From contig DAOTGG010000006.1 of assembly GCA_035446985.1 (NCBI GenBank), positions 1 through 38,431 on the forward strand: DNA of 38,431 nt. The letters run 5' to 3'. The position numbers and the translations under genes were made by a program. Shown here in pieces: positions 6,183 to 14,585 of the stretch. The stretch's first letter is position 1, and each line of letters begins with the position of its first letter. The notes under the pieces were generated by a model. That model had not been told where the DNA came from and searched no databases. It worked only from the letters and a program-made list of their open reading frames with translations. The DNA comes from JAQUSX01 sp035446985 (GTDB taxonomy: Bacteria; Bacillota; Clostridia; Christensenellales; CAG-314).

Positions 6183-9100
6183 TTATATGTTGGAAATAAT
6201 AATTTGGTAAAGTTGTTTTAAGCCTTCGTAATTAAATACGTTTTTTTCTGTATCGTATAAATATGGCAATACAAACAGAGCATCCTGCATAGAATCCAAA
6301 TAAGTCTTCACAAACAAAGATTTGGGTTTTAAAATATTTACTACTATTACTTTACGAGCATCCGTTTTTTTCATTTTATTTCTAATGTTTTCTATTTTAT
6401 CTTCATATTTAGGATCGTATTTACCAGACCACAGCTTAAAATCAAAAAACAATGAATCCTTTATTTTGTTATCGAATTTTTCATAATTTTCAATTGGTAA
6501 GCCTTCAAATTTAAGCTTCATTCCATTTAATATCATTGTTTCGATTATATATCTGCCTGCAGCTTCTCCCAAAGCACCTTGGTAAACTTTACGCAATATG
6601 CTACTTGAAAGCATATAATAATTTTTCTCGAAAGTTGTAGCGTAGCCGCATTTTAGAAAGAATTCTTTTATACCAGGAATAGACATAACATCCGGTAACA
6701 TAACTTCATTTTCATCCATGCATTGACAGCCCCATTGCTCTGCAAAAAAAACTTCTGTATTATTGGATGAATTATTAATGTAATATTTGTTATCAAGTTT
6801 AGGCAATTGAAAATACAAATCAGGGAATTTAGTATTATTTAACGATGGTAGGGTTGGATATTTTAATACAAATTCGCGTATTTCCTCCCATTTTTTTGTA
6901 TTATTTAGCGTCCAATTTGCTCGAAGATTATCAATAATTTGCTTTCCCTGTATAATATTATTTTCAGCTTTCGTTTTTAAAATATCTTTACCATAAGATG
7001 AATCCTCTTGAGATTTAACTTCTACGCAAGAATTAAGAAGTTTTATAAACTCAGGATTTACCATTCTATCAACAAAGTAATTAAATGTCGGACTTATTTT
7101 ATCCGCCAATTCTTCTTGATATAAAATATAAATATTTTTATTTTTATTTGAAGTTCGGCAAATACGTCCGATAGCTTGTAAGACGACTTTTGCGTATGCA
7201 AAAGCATAATGACTTGAATTTTTAGGATGTCTGTGCTTAAATTGCATGTTTCCATTCTTGCAGCAAAATGCATTGCGAATCCTTGTTTCTACCTCCAATA
7301 CTTTTAAATCGCCCACTTCTTGCAAAAATTTCATTTGATAAATATATTTAACAAACGCTTCATCCGAGTCAAAACCATTGCCTGCATTAACTATTATATT
7401 AGATGGCAATTCTAAATAAATTGCGTCAAAATCTTTCTCTTCAATATTAAAATAAGATTCACTGATTTGCACTAAATCATTACTTAAATCCTCTGAATAT
7501 TTATATTGTATATTTTGACCGGCACCCATTGAACCATAGGTTGTTACTACAAAAATTTTTTCTCCTTTTTTTAGGTCTTCAAGCATCGCTTGTTTTCTTT
7601 GCTCAAACACTTCGACCGCTCCGTATAAGAAATAAATTTTTGCTTTTTTGCGGGTATATTCGCGCATTTCATTAAAAAATTTTAGAAATAAATTTTCCCC
7701 ATCAATAATATATTCGCGTCCTGTGGTGTTTGCAAAAAATATAAATGATTTTATATCATCGTGTTTAAAAAATTCATCTACACTTTGCGCAAAACAAAAA
7801 AATCTTTTTCTTTTAAAAGCTTCTCCAATTTTATTTGCATTCTCTTCATAAATTGCTTTTGCAAAATCAGATAATGCGTTTTCTTTACCAAAGGGTTTAC
7901 TGATAATATTGACGTTTTCATATTTTGCAATGTTTTTTTTAAAAATCTTTTCTAGACGAATTTTATCGGATATGCTCGGTTCGTAATATAAATTGCCGCA
8001 ACGATTTTTTAAGTAAGCAATATCATAGTTTATCAAAACACTAGGGAGAGTTGCGGTAGCAGATATGCCAACCACTTTAGTTCGGTTGATTAACCTTAAT
8101 AAAAATTTTTCAGGGCTATCATTAAAAGCCACGTAATCTAGTCGAGACTGCGTGTCATAATATTCGCTATCCGTAAGGTTATAGTAACGAAACCCTTTTT
8201 CATAAATACTGAAATCCAAAGAATCTTCTATGCGCTGCCAGTCGAAACTTTTTCGCTTTGCCGTTAGCATCACGTTTGTTGTAATATAATTTTGGTAACG
8301 TCCTTCAATGCCGAATTCGGCTAAAACTGTACGTATTGCGGATTCATACGAAATATTATATATATCTTTTTTTTGCTCGAACTTTAACGTAATATAATTA
8401 TCAGCAATAAAACCTATGCCATTTTGAAAATATTTTAAAAAAGAATTTAAGTCTGCAACTAATGAATAAAGCGAATCACGTTGATCATCTGTTTTAAAAT
8501 TATCATCAATTTTCAGCCAATTTATTTGGATATCTTTATCCGCATCCACAATGATTTTTTTATTTTTTGCATTGACTATTGTATGAACTCTATAATCATG
8601 AAACAGAAAACTAATTTTATCACGACTTTCTTCCTGAAGTTTATGTAAATATTTCAAGTTATATTTTTCTACAATATCCTCTACTATTTCTTTAAAACTA
8701 TCAATAATTTGCTCCGGTGATTTTAGATTGTCTTTTGCTTGGATTCTTGAAGATTCCTGAGTCAATATTTTTGTAAAAGCAGTTTCAGCTGTTAAACGTG
8801 CATATATAGTTCTAAAAAGCTCAATTATACCCAAATGATTATTTAATCCATTTTGGATTATTCTATTTAGGATAACATCTTTTGAAGAATCAAATTCATC
8901 AATAAAAATTATGCCATCGGTAATAAGTTGACTATCAGGAATTGAAAAAGGCGGTTCAATAATAGTTGAATAGCGAAGCAAAAATTTATCTAGACTCATT
9001 ATAAATATTTTTTTATCGTTCGAATAAACTGTAGGATAAAGTTTGCCGATCCAGGAGTATTCGGGATTATTTTTAATCAACTCTATTTTTTCTTGTTTTC

Positions 9101-9599
9101 TTCTTTCTTTTCCGGTTTTTTCAAATGCCAAGTAAGAGCTTATTTTATTACGTAAGGCGCGTTCTGATTCTTCTTGCAAATCTTCTCGCGCTTGTTGTTT
9201 TAAAAACAAATCATCTTCGGTAAGATCTTTACGACCTAATATAGCTATTTCGCGTTCAATTTTTTGCAATAATGGTATGTCGCCAATATATTTATATAAT
9301 TCTTTTTTAACTAATGCAAAATTATTACAAAGACAATCCACGTTATTCTCTACTCTAATGAGCATTTCGTCCAATTCGGCTTCCTTATTTACTGCTTTAA
9401 AGCATCTGCGTAAATCATTTTCAGGTAAATTTTTTTTCAATTGCGTTACAAAAAAAATTTTTCCTTTAATATGCTGATAGTTAGACGCGATATATTCTGC
9501 TATGGAATATGTTTTGCCGAATCCTGTCGGCATATCTAATAATAACAATCCATTTTTTCGTACGTTATCGTTAGCAAATTTTTCTAAGATAGTTTTCAT
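6183..9599 (-). CDS. Large SF2 helicase with probable C-terminal PD-(D/E)XK nuclease domain; putative defence protein
   Basis: The 1138-residue protein (ATG at 9599, AGGA six bases upstream; the longer TTG start at 9611 overlaps that site and is less likely). Helicase motifs appear in order: Walker A MPTGFGKT at 23-30, Walker B IDEFD near 233, motif III ISATAT near 512, motif V TTYGSMGAGQNIQ near 680, motif VI QAIGRICRT near 805. The long stretches between motifs hold charged helices. Near 990-1085 GALGEAAGRYIIE is followed by KDSLFFDFKLW, which fits a PD-(D/E)XK nuclease core (E, D, D-x-K). Composition is clearly more AT-rich than neighbouring housekeeping genes. It stands alone, convergent with tRNA-Leu(CAG). 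I do not recognise a named system; a single-gene anti-phage or restriction-like role is inference. Confidence 0.85.
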   Translation of the reverse strand: MKTILEKFANDNVRKNGLLLLDMPTGFGKTYSIAEYIASNYQHIKGKIFFVTQLKKNLPENDLRRCFKAVNKEAELDEMLIRVENNVDCLCNNFALVKKELYKYIGDIPLLQKIEREIAILGRKDLTEDDLFLKQQAREDLQEESERALRNKISSYLAFEKTGKERRKQEKIELIKNNPEYSWIGKLYPTVYSNDKKIFIMSLDKFLLRYSTIIEPPFSIPDSQLITDGIIFIDEFDSSKDVILNRIIQNGLNNHLGIIELFRTIYARLTAETAFTKILTQESSRIQAKDNLKSPEQIIDSFKEIVEDIVEKYNLKYLHKLQEESRDKISFLFHDYRVHTIVNAKNKKIIVDADKDIQINWLKIDDNFKTDDQRDSLYSLVADLNSFLKYFQNGIGFIADNYITLKFEQKKDIYNISYESAIRTVLAEFGIEGRYQNYITTNVMLTAKRKSFDWQRIEDSLDFSIYEKGFRYYNLTDSEYYDTQSRLDYVAFNDSPEKFLLRLINRTKVVGISATATLPSVLINYDIAYLKNRCGNLYYEPSISDKIRLEKIFKKNIAKYENVNIISKPFGKENALSDFAKAIYEENANKIGEAFKRKRFFCFAQSVDEFFKHDDIKSFIFFANTTGREYIIDGENLFLKFFNEMREYTRKKAKIYFLYGAVEVFEQRKQAMLEDLKKGEKIFVVTTYGSMGAGQNIQYKYSEDLSNDLVQISESYFNIEEKDFDAIYLELPSNIIVNAGNGFDSDEAFVKYIYQMKFLQEVGDLKVLEVETRIRNAFCCKNGNMQFKHRHPKNSSHYAFAYAKVVLQAIGRICRTSNKNKNIYILYQEELADKISPTFNYFVDRMVNPEFIKLLNSCVEVKSQEDSSYGKDILKTKAENNIIQGKQIIDNLRANWTLNNTKKWEEIREFVLKYPTLPSLNNTKFPDLYFQLPKLDNKYYINNSSNNTEVFFAEQWGCQCMDENEVMLPDVMSIPGIKEFFLKCGYATTFEKNYYMLSSSILRKVYQGALGEAAGRYIIETMILNGMKLKFEGLPIENYEKFDNKIKDSLFFDFKLWSGKYDPKYEDKIENIRNKMKKTDARKVIVVNILKPKSLFVKTYLDSMQDALFVLPYLYDTEKNVFNYEGLKQLYQIIISNI

Positions 9600-9701
9600 A
9601 TTGTTCCTCAAAAATCTATGGAATAATTCGATTGATTAATTGCTTTATCCAAAAAAAAATTATTCAAACATTCAAAAGCATACTTGATGACAATTTTTAT
9701 A

Positions 9702-9730
9702 ATTATGGCATATTATTTTAATAAAGTCAA
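9702..9730 (-). promoter_or_regulatory. Possible promoter of the helicase-nuclease gene
   Basis: Minus strand TTGACT (9725-9730), 17 bases, CATAAT (9702-9707), giving a leader of about 95 bases. Confidence 0.5.
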
Positions 9731-9764
9731 TTTTGATTTTTTATGTCTAAATTGAGTTCTTAAA

Positions 9765-9800
9765 ATAAAATTTGCATTGACCTTAATTGGTCAATGCAAA
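9765..9800 (-). terminator. Terminator of the arsenic operon
   Basis: A perfect 12-bp stem, TTTGCATTGACC (9771-9782) and GGTCAATGCAAA (9789-9800), with a 6-base loop is followed on the minus strand by a U-rich tail. Confidence 0.88.
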
Positions 9801-9822
9801 GATCTTATGGTTATTAAAAAAT

Positions 9823-10056
9823 TTATTTTTGTATTAAAGCTAAGATTTCTTTGTCGCTTGCTACTCTGCCTTTAAAAACGACTTTGCCGTCAATTTCGAG
9901 TACCGGCATTGTCATAAATCCTTTTTGCATAATAACTTGCATATCTGTGACATAGTCTATTTCCGCTTGCACGCCCGCTTGTGCTACCGCTTTTTGCGCG
10001 TTTTCATACAATTTTTTGCAGGAAGCGCATCCGCCTCCGTATACTGCTAATTTCAT
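9823..10056 (-). CDS. Small thioredoxin-like redox protein with one CxxC (arsenic operon)
   Basis: The 77-residue protein is a minimal thioredoxin fold of the redox-active disulfide protein family. Strand KLAVYGGG leads into Cys10-x-x-Cys13 (GCASCKKL), and the cis-proline loop TMPVLEIDG follows near 53. It is cytoplasmic with no signal peptide. It is the third gene of an ArsR-permease-thioredoxin operon, 103 bases after the permease, with AAGGAG before its ATG and a strong terminator behind it. The same trio is common in anaerobes. The CxxC probably handles thiol-bound metalloid or keeps the permease cysteines reduced (inference). Confidence 0.9.
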   Translation of the reverse strand: MKLAVYGGGCASCKKLYENAQKAVAQAGVQAEIDYVTDMQVIMQKGFMTMPVLEIDGKVVFKGRVASDKEILALIQK

Positions 10057-10159
10057 AAAATATTTCTCCTTATTTTATTATAATATATTTTTGTTTTTAT
10101 CTAATTATAGCCGCATATATCTCAAAGTCAAGCGTCTATAAGTCGCCCTTAAATCGCTT

Positions 10160-11284
10160 TTAGATAAACAAAAAGTTGAGCGCGTTGAAAACAAAACCTA
10201 TAGCTATTATTCCGACGATTACTACCGCCATAAATACCGCCAATAATTTCGGTTTTACGGCTTTTGACAGCATAATAACGCTGGGTAATGACAAGGCGGT
10301 GACGCTCATCATAAACGCTAAAATCGTGCCTACTCCAACGCCTTTGGCAAACAACGCTTCCGCAACGGGTATCGTGCCGAAAATATCCGCGTACATAGGC
10401 ACGCCCACAAAAGTCGCTACAAAAACTGAATACCATTTATCCTGACCTAAGACCGCTTCCACCCACTCTGTCGGAACAAAGTTGTGAATAGTCGCCCCTA
10501 TCGCTACGCCGATAAAAATATAAATCCAGACTTTTTTAACAACGCCTTTGAGTTGTTCCCACGCGTACGCCGCTCTTTCTTTCTTAGTAGGCTCGGTAAT
10601 TTCGGACGAGCTGACGGGCGTTCCGCTGTTTGATATATATTCTCTGACTTCTTTGCCTATTCCCGTTTTTTCGATTATCGTTCCGCCGATAACCGCAAGT
10701 ATCAGTCCTACAACAACATAAACACCCGCGATAGGAAAACCGAAAGTGCTAACGAGCAAGATAAACGCGCCCAAGTCCACCAAAGGACTGGAAATCAAGA
10801 AGCTGAACGTAACGCCGCTGCTTATGCCCGCTCTGGTAAAGCCCATAAAGAGCGGGATCGATGAACAGCTGCAAAAAGGCGTAAGCGTACCGAGCAGCGC
10901 GCCCATAATATTAGCCCCAAAACCTTTATATTTTGACAGTATAACTTTGGTTTTTTCAGGCGGAAAATAGCTTTGTATATACGAAATCAAAAAGATTAAC
11001 AAGCTCAATAAAAAGAATATTTTAAGCGTGTCATAAACAAAAAATATGATTGCCTTGCCCCACAGCGAAGCTGCGAACGTCGCGCCGAAAATCGCCGTAA
11101 CTAGTGATTCTATTACGGTATTCAGCCATTTTATGCCCAAAATCTGGTTGGAAATAAAGGTATACAAACCTTTTATACCTTCTACTCCGCCAACTAGCCA
11201 CGCTATTAAATTTATTATTCCTATTACAATAATTACAATCCCGACAATAAGCCAGGTTTTCTTTTTTGCGCTTAATTTTTCCAT
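10160..11284 (-). CDS. ArsP/DUF318-family permease (probable organoarsenical or metalloid exporter)
   Basis: The 374-residue polytopic inner-membrane protein has about eight hydrophobic segments (first at 11-31, others near 62-80, 88-104, 127-150, 157-175, 181-203, 248-268 and 320-370). The diagnostic permease motif is TPFCSCSSIPLF, with Cys138 and Cys140, in a membrane segment. In characterised ArsP proteins this family exports trivalent organoarsenicals. The gene lies 34 bases downstream of an ArsR-type repressor with an arsenite-type Cys motif and upstream of a thioredoxin-like protein, which supports an arsenic-related role. No arsenate reductase, ACR3 or ArsB is in the window. The start has AAGGA upstream. 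Substrate is inferred from family and context. Confidence 0.88.
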   Translation of the reverse strand: MEKLSAKKKTWLIVGIVIIVIGIINLIAWLVGGVEGIKGLYTFISNQILGIKWLNTVIESLVTAIFGATFAASLWGKAIIFFVYDTLKIFFLLSLLIFLISYIQSYFPPEKTKVILSKYKGFGANIMGALLGTLTPFCSCSSIPLFMGFTRAGISSGVTFSFLISSPLVDLGAFILLVSTFGFPIAGVYVVVGLILAVIGGTIIEKTGIGKEVREYISNSGTPVSSSEITEPTKKERAAYAWEQLKGVVKKVWIYIFIGVAIGATIHNFVPTEWVEAVLGQDKWYSVFVATFVGVPMYADIFGTIPVAEALFAKGVGVGTILAFMMSVTALSLPSVIMLSKAVKPKLLAVFMAVVIVGIIAIGFVFNALNFLFI

Positions 11285-11318
11285 ACCTAATCCTTCTCTT
11301 AAAAAATATTCTCTTATT

Positions 11319-11582
11319 TTATTTTGCCGAAAAACAAGCTAAAAAATCTTTATAGACTTCATTATTTACTATATAATGACGCCATTTTCCGACTTTCTTG
11401 TATACTACAAGCCCGCAGTCGACCAAAATCTTCATATGATAACTCAAAGTCGGCTGTGTGAAATTAAACCGCTCCAAAATTGCGCAAGCGCACATCTCGC
11501 CGTCCTTTATCAAATTAAAAATGCTTATTCGCGTCTCGTCACCGAGAGCTTTGCATATCAAAGCGCAATCGGCTTCATTCAT
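11319..11582 (-). CDS. arsR: ArsR-family metalloregulatory repressor
   Basis: The 87-residue winged-helix protein has the arsenite-sensing motif EMCACAILERF, with Cys31 and Cys33 at the start of the DNA-binding helices, equivalent to ELCVCDL of classic ArsR. The recognition region QPTLSYHMKILVDCGLV and the wing KKVGKWRHY follow. Additional cysteines near 55 and at the C-terminus (FLACFSAK) may complete a three-thiol site. It is the first gene of its operon, with GGGAG before the ATG. Its promoter contains an inverted repeat at the transcription start, as expected for an autorepressor released by As(III) or a related thiophile. Confidence 0.93.
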   Translation of the reverse strand: MNEADCALICKALGDETRISIFNLIKDGEMCACAILERFNFTQPTLSYHMKILVDCGLVVYKKVGKWRHYIVNNEVYKDFLACFSAK

Positions 11583-11604
11583 AATTTTTTCTCCCTTGTT
11601 GTCA

Positions 11605-11650
11605 TATAGATGTTTGTCTATATATTATTATATATATAGATAAATGTCAA
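11605..11650 (-). promoter_or_regulatory. arsR operon promoter and ArsR operator
   Basis: Minus strand TTGACA (11645-11650), 17 bases, TAATAT (11622-11627). The inverted repeat TATAGA (11605-11610) / TCTATA (11617-11622) covers the predicted start site, a good place for ArsR to block transcription. Confidence 0.75.
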
Positions 11651-11704
11651 TCTGTTTATGACTGTTTTTTGAAAATTTTTTTATATTTTTTACGAAAAGC
11701 TACA

Positions 11705-11729
11705 ATAAAAAAGGGCTTAGATAAGCCCT
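11705..11729 (-). terminator. Terminator of the methyltransferase gene
   Basis: AGGGCTT (11712-11718) and AAGCCCT (11723-11729) form a tight stem with a 4-base loop, then U-rich sequence on the minus strand. A-rich flanks on both sides could let it act in both directions. Confidence 0.78.
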
Positions 11730-11792
11730 AAAAAATTTGAACGTAAATGTATTTAATTTTGTGATTTCAATTCTATATATTAGAAAAAAAAT

Positions 11793-12482
11793 TTATTTTA
11801 CAGCCTTTATCATAGGCGTGTTTTCTTTTCCGCGGTAGCCTAAAATTTTCGTTTTAAAGCCCGCTTGTTGCAGTAACGATAGCTCGTGCGGAAGCGTGAG
11901 CGGAGTATCGAAATGCACAAAAACTTCATCGGAAATTTTCCATTTTTCCTTGCGCCGTTTTAGTTCGTCAAAAAGGTAACATTCCATTTCGTCAGATTCC
12001 GCAATATAATCCCCTTCCAAAAATACGCCGCCCTTTTTTAATGATTTATAAATTTTTTGAAATATTTGCAGCTTTTTTTCCGCTTTAAAGTGATGCAGCG
12101 TTTCAAACGCGATAACTACGTCAAAACTGTTTTCGCCTAGCGGCTCGATAAAATAATCACCGCAAATCAGCGTAAGATTTTTATCGCCGTGCTTGCTTTG
12201 CAGTTTATCGAGCATAACTTGAGATAAGTCTATACCTGTCACCGCGATGTCGGGACGGTACGCAAAAATACGGTCCAGTTCCAGTCCCGTGCCGCAGCCT
12301 GCGTCCAATAGCGTTTTCGCGTTTTTCGGGATAAGCTCGCCTAGCCATTCATAGTACGCCGACCAGGGACTCATATGCTCTTCATAGCTATCTATTCTTT
12401 TGGCGAAAAAACCGCCCATTTCTTCCAAAGGCTCTTTTTCGGTATTTTTCAGCCATTTTTTTATTTCTTCAAACTGATTCAT
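11793..12482 (-). CDS. Class I SAM-dependent methyltransferase
   Basis: The 229-residue protein has a canonical Rossmann methyltransferase core. Motif I is LLDAGCGTGLELD at 58-70, the acidic ribose-binding motif is VTGIDLSQVM near 78-87, and motif II-III is GDYFIEPLGENSFDVVIAFE near 107-126. The LKKGGVFLEGDYI strand near 147-159 is typical of small-molecule or ubiquinone-type methyltransferases. About 40 N-terminal residues form a cap. It is cytoplasmic. The ATG has GAGG upstream and a near-consensus promoter, divergent from the GNAT gene. Substrate is not predictable; it is not a tRNA or DNA methyltransferase by motif (no NPPY). Confidence 0.88.
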   Translation of the reverse strand: MNQFEEIKKWLKNTEKEPLEEMGGFFAKRIDSYEEHMSPWSAYYEWLGELIPKNAKTLLDAGCGTGLELDRIFAYRPDIAVTGIDLSQVMLDKLQSKHGDKNLTLICGDYFIEPLGENSFDVVIAFETLHHFKAEKKLQIFQKIYKSLKKGGVFLEGDYIAESDEMECYLFDELKRRKEKWKISDEVFVHFDTPLTLPHELSLLQQAGFKTKILGYRGKENTPMIKAVK

Positions 12483-12510
12483 TTTTTATGCCGCCTCATT
12501 AACGACTTTA

Positions 12511-12539
12511 ATATTAGCAAAACAGTTTATCAATGTCAA
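12511..12539 (-). promoter_or_regulatory. Promoter of the methyltransferase gene
   Basis: Minus strand TTGACA (12534-12539), 17 bases, TAATAT (12511-12516). It is divergent from the adjoining GNAT promoter, with 22 bases between the two -35 elements. Confidence 0.78.
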
Positions 12540-12561
12540 ACGACAAGTGTCTTTTATTAAA

Positions 12562-12590
12562 TTGCTACCTAAGAAAAAATGTGGTAATAT
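12562..12590 (+). promoter_or_regulatory. Promoter of the GNAT gene, predicting a leaderless mRNA
   Basis: TTGCTA (12562-12567), 17 bases, TAATAT (12585-12590). The ATG begins at 12597, six bases after the -10, so the predicted start point is the A of ATG. No Shine-Dalgarno sequence is present. Confidence 0.7.
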
Positions 12591-12596
12591 AAAAAA

Positions 12597-13121
12597 ATGA
12601 AACAGCCTATCAAACGAAAAATTTACGCCTCAAACGAGATTCTTTCGATTGCGCAGTATTTACCGTCCGACACTAAAATGGATTACGAGTGCTGGCAAGA
12701 GACCGAAACGCAAAAAGGCTATAATTATATAATCAAAGACAATTTTGACGAGTTTAGCGGCAGAAAGCGTAATCACAGATTATACGCCGCCGTAACTTTA
12801 AACGATGAAACTCAAACCCTTATAGGCTTTATTATGCTTTCTCCGCCCGACGGCTTGCCAGACCTATGCATAAGGATTTTGAAAGCATATCACGGCTTTG
12901 GTTACGGTTCGTCCGCTTTCGCTTTGGCTACCGATTATTGCGTTAATTCGCTCGGTCATGATAAGATATACGCGGGTTGTTATGAAACAAATAATGTCAG
13001 CAAAAAAATGCTGCTAAAATGCGGATACGTGCCACACCCCGACGGCGATATAAGCTCGATCGATGTTTTCAGCGAGGAAAAAATAACGCAGTATGATTAC
13101 GTTTTTGAAAACTCAAAATAA
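12597..13121 (+). CDS. GNAT-family N-acetyltransferase
   Basis: The 174-residue protein has the acetyl-CoA binding core. The strand GFIMLSPPDGLPDLCIRIL leads to the pyrophosphate loop KAYHGFGYGSSA near 99-110, equivalent to R/Q-x-x-G-x-G/A. The later strand DKIYAGCYETNNVSKKMLLK is the typical GNAT motif B ending in a hydrophobic residue. These RimJ-like enzymes acetylate small molecules or protein N-termini; the substrate is unknown. The start has no ribosome binding site, and a promoter places +1 at the ATG. It is followed after 28 bases by the aldehyde dehydrogenase gene, probably on the same mRNA. Confidence 0.86.
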   Translation: MKQPIKRKIYASNEILSIAQYLPSDTKMDYECWQETETQKGYNYIIKDNFDEFSGRKRNHRLYAAVTLNDETQTLIGFIMLSPPDGLPDLCIRILKAYHGFGYGSSAFALATDYCVNSLGHDKIYAGCYETNNVSKKMLLKCGYVPHPDGDISSIDVFSEEKITQYDYVFENSK

Positions 13122-13149
13122 ATTTTGACAGAATAAAAGGAGAAAAAAA

Positions 13150-14511
13150 TTGATACAAGATATAGTAAAAAATCAGCGGGAATATTATCTTAGCGGCGAA
13201 ACGCTGGATATTGATTTTCGTTTAACGCAGTTAAAAAAACTCAGAAATTCTCTTTTGCAAAATCAGCAAGAAATATACGACGCTTTTATGACTGACTACA
13301 ACAAATGCGAATTCGACGTCGTTTCGACCGAGCTTGGTATGGTTGTATCGGAAATCGACTATATGCTCGCCCACCTAAAGAAACTGGTAAAGCCAAGAAA
13401 AGTGCGCTCAAATTTAATCAACTTTCCTTCGCGCGGACTGCTTGTAAGCGAACCTTACGGCGTCGCTCTTATTATGTCGCCCTGGAATTATCCGCTCCAA
13501 CTGGCTCTTGCTCCGCTCGTCGGCGCGATTGCGGGCGGAAATACCGCTATAGTAAAACCCGGCAACTACGCCCCCGAAGTTTCAAAAATAATTAAAAAAA
13601 TTCTTTCCGTGTTTGATGAAAAATACGTTACCGCCGTTTTGGGCGGACGGGACAGTAATGCCGAACTGCTTGATCAGCGTTTTGATATTATATTCTTTAC
13701 AGGCGGCACAGTCGTGGGCAAACTCGTTATGGAAAAAGCGGCGAAAAATCTTACTCCCGTTATCTTGGAACTCGGCGGAAAATCGCCTTGTATCGTCGAC
13801 AATGACGCCGATATTGAACTGGCGGCAAAAAGAGTCGCTTGGGGCAAATATCTTAATGCTGGACAAACCTGCGTCGCTCCCGATTACGTACTTGTTCATA
13901 AAGACGTTAAGAATGAATTTACCAAACGGCTGATATTGTGGATTGAAAAATATTATTACACCGACGGCAAAATCACAAAAAACTTTACAAATATCATTAA
14001 CGACAAACACTTTGAACGTCTTAACGGACTGATTGACAAAAACAAAGTCGTTTACGGCGGCGGACAAAGCGGACGCTTGCTGGAACCCGTCGTTATGTCG
14101 GACGTAAAGCGTGAAGACGCCGTAATGAGCGAAGAAATATTCGGTCCTATACTTCCCTTATTGACTTTTGAGGATTTTGATACCGAAATCGACACGCTAA
14201 AACGATTGGAAAAACCCCTTGCGCTGTATTACTTCGGCGCGAATAAAACTCATATCGAAAAAATCACAAAAGAAGTGTCTTTTGGCGGCGGCTGTATAAA
14301 CGACGTTATTATGCACCTTACGAGCGAAACATTGCCTTTCGGCGGAGTAGGTTTCAGCGGCACGGGAAGCTATCACGGCAAAAAATCTTACGAGACTTTC
14401 ACTCATCAAAAAAGTGTTTTAATCAAGGGAAAAGCCGAGATAAATCTCAAATATCCGCCGTACGGCGACAAGAAGCTGAAATTCATAAAAACCTTTATGA
14501 AATGCAAATAA
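13150..14511 (+). CDS. NAD(P)-dependent aldehyde dehydrogenase (class 3-like)
   Basis: The 453-residue protein oxidises an aldehyde to the acid. The key residues are present: Asn113 in SPWNYP, Glu208 in LELGGKSP, and the nucleophile Cys241 in AGQTCVAPDY. FFTGGT (cofactor loop) and EEIFGPILP are also seen. Short length and the hydrophobic C-terminus GKAEINLKYPPYG resemble class 3 or fatty-aldehyde dehydrogenases, which act on medium- and long-chain aldehydes. The start is TTG with AAAGGAG eight bases before it; an in-frame ATG (MTDYNK) lies too far inside. It lies downstream of the GNAT gene. Physiological substrate unknown. Confidence 0.93.
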   Translation: MIQDIVKNQREYYLSGETLDIDFRLTQLKKLRNSLLQNQQEIYDAFMTDYNKCEFDVVSTELGMVVSEIDYMLAHLKKLVKPRKVRSNLINFPSRGLLVSEPYGVALIMSPWNYPLQLALAPLVGAIAGGNTAIVKPGNYAPEVSKIIKKILSVFDEKYVTAVLGGRDSNAELLDQRFDIIFFTGGTVVGKLVMEKAAKNLTPVILELGGKSPCIVDNDADIELAAKRVAWGKYLNAGQTCVAPDYVLVHKDVKNEFTKRLILWIEKYYYTDGKITKNFTNIINDKHFERLNGLIDKNKVVYGGGQSGRLLEPVVMSDVKREDAVMSEEIFGPILPLLTFEDFDTEIDTLKRLEKPLALYYFGANKTHIEKITKEVSFGGGCINDVIMHLTSETLPFGGVGFSGTGSYHGKKSYETFTHQKSVLIKGKAEINLKYPPYGDKKLKFIKTFMKCK

Positions 14512-14539
14512 AAAAATTTTTTGTATTTGATAAAATTTA

Positions 14540-14569
14540 TTGACAAAATCTAAGCGATACCTATATAAT
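14540..14569 (+). promoter_or_regulatory. Promoter of tRNA-Leu(AAG)
   Basis: TTGACA (14540-14545), 18 bases, TATAAT (14564-14569). An inverted pair AGCGATA (14553-14559) / TATCGCT (14578-14584) brackets the -10 and ends just before the tRNA. Confidence 0.78.
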
Positions 14570-14585
14570 ATTAAAGCTATCGCTT

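Noticed and set aside
6104..9822. tRNA-derived attachment repeat flanking the helicase-nuclease gene
   Set aside because: I looked for a second copy of the tRNA-Leu 3' end beyond the gene and found none; no integrase is present.
13582..14409. Minus-strand ORFs opposite the aldehyde dehydrogenase
   Set aside because: Shadows of a conserved gene; compositions are biased and no ribosome sites are present.
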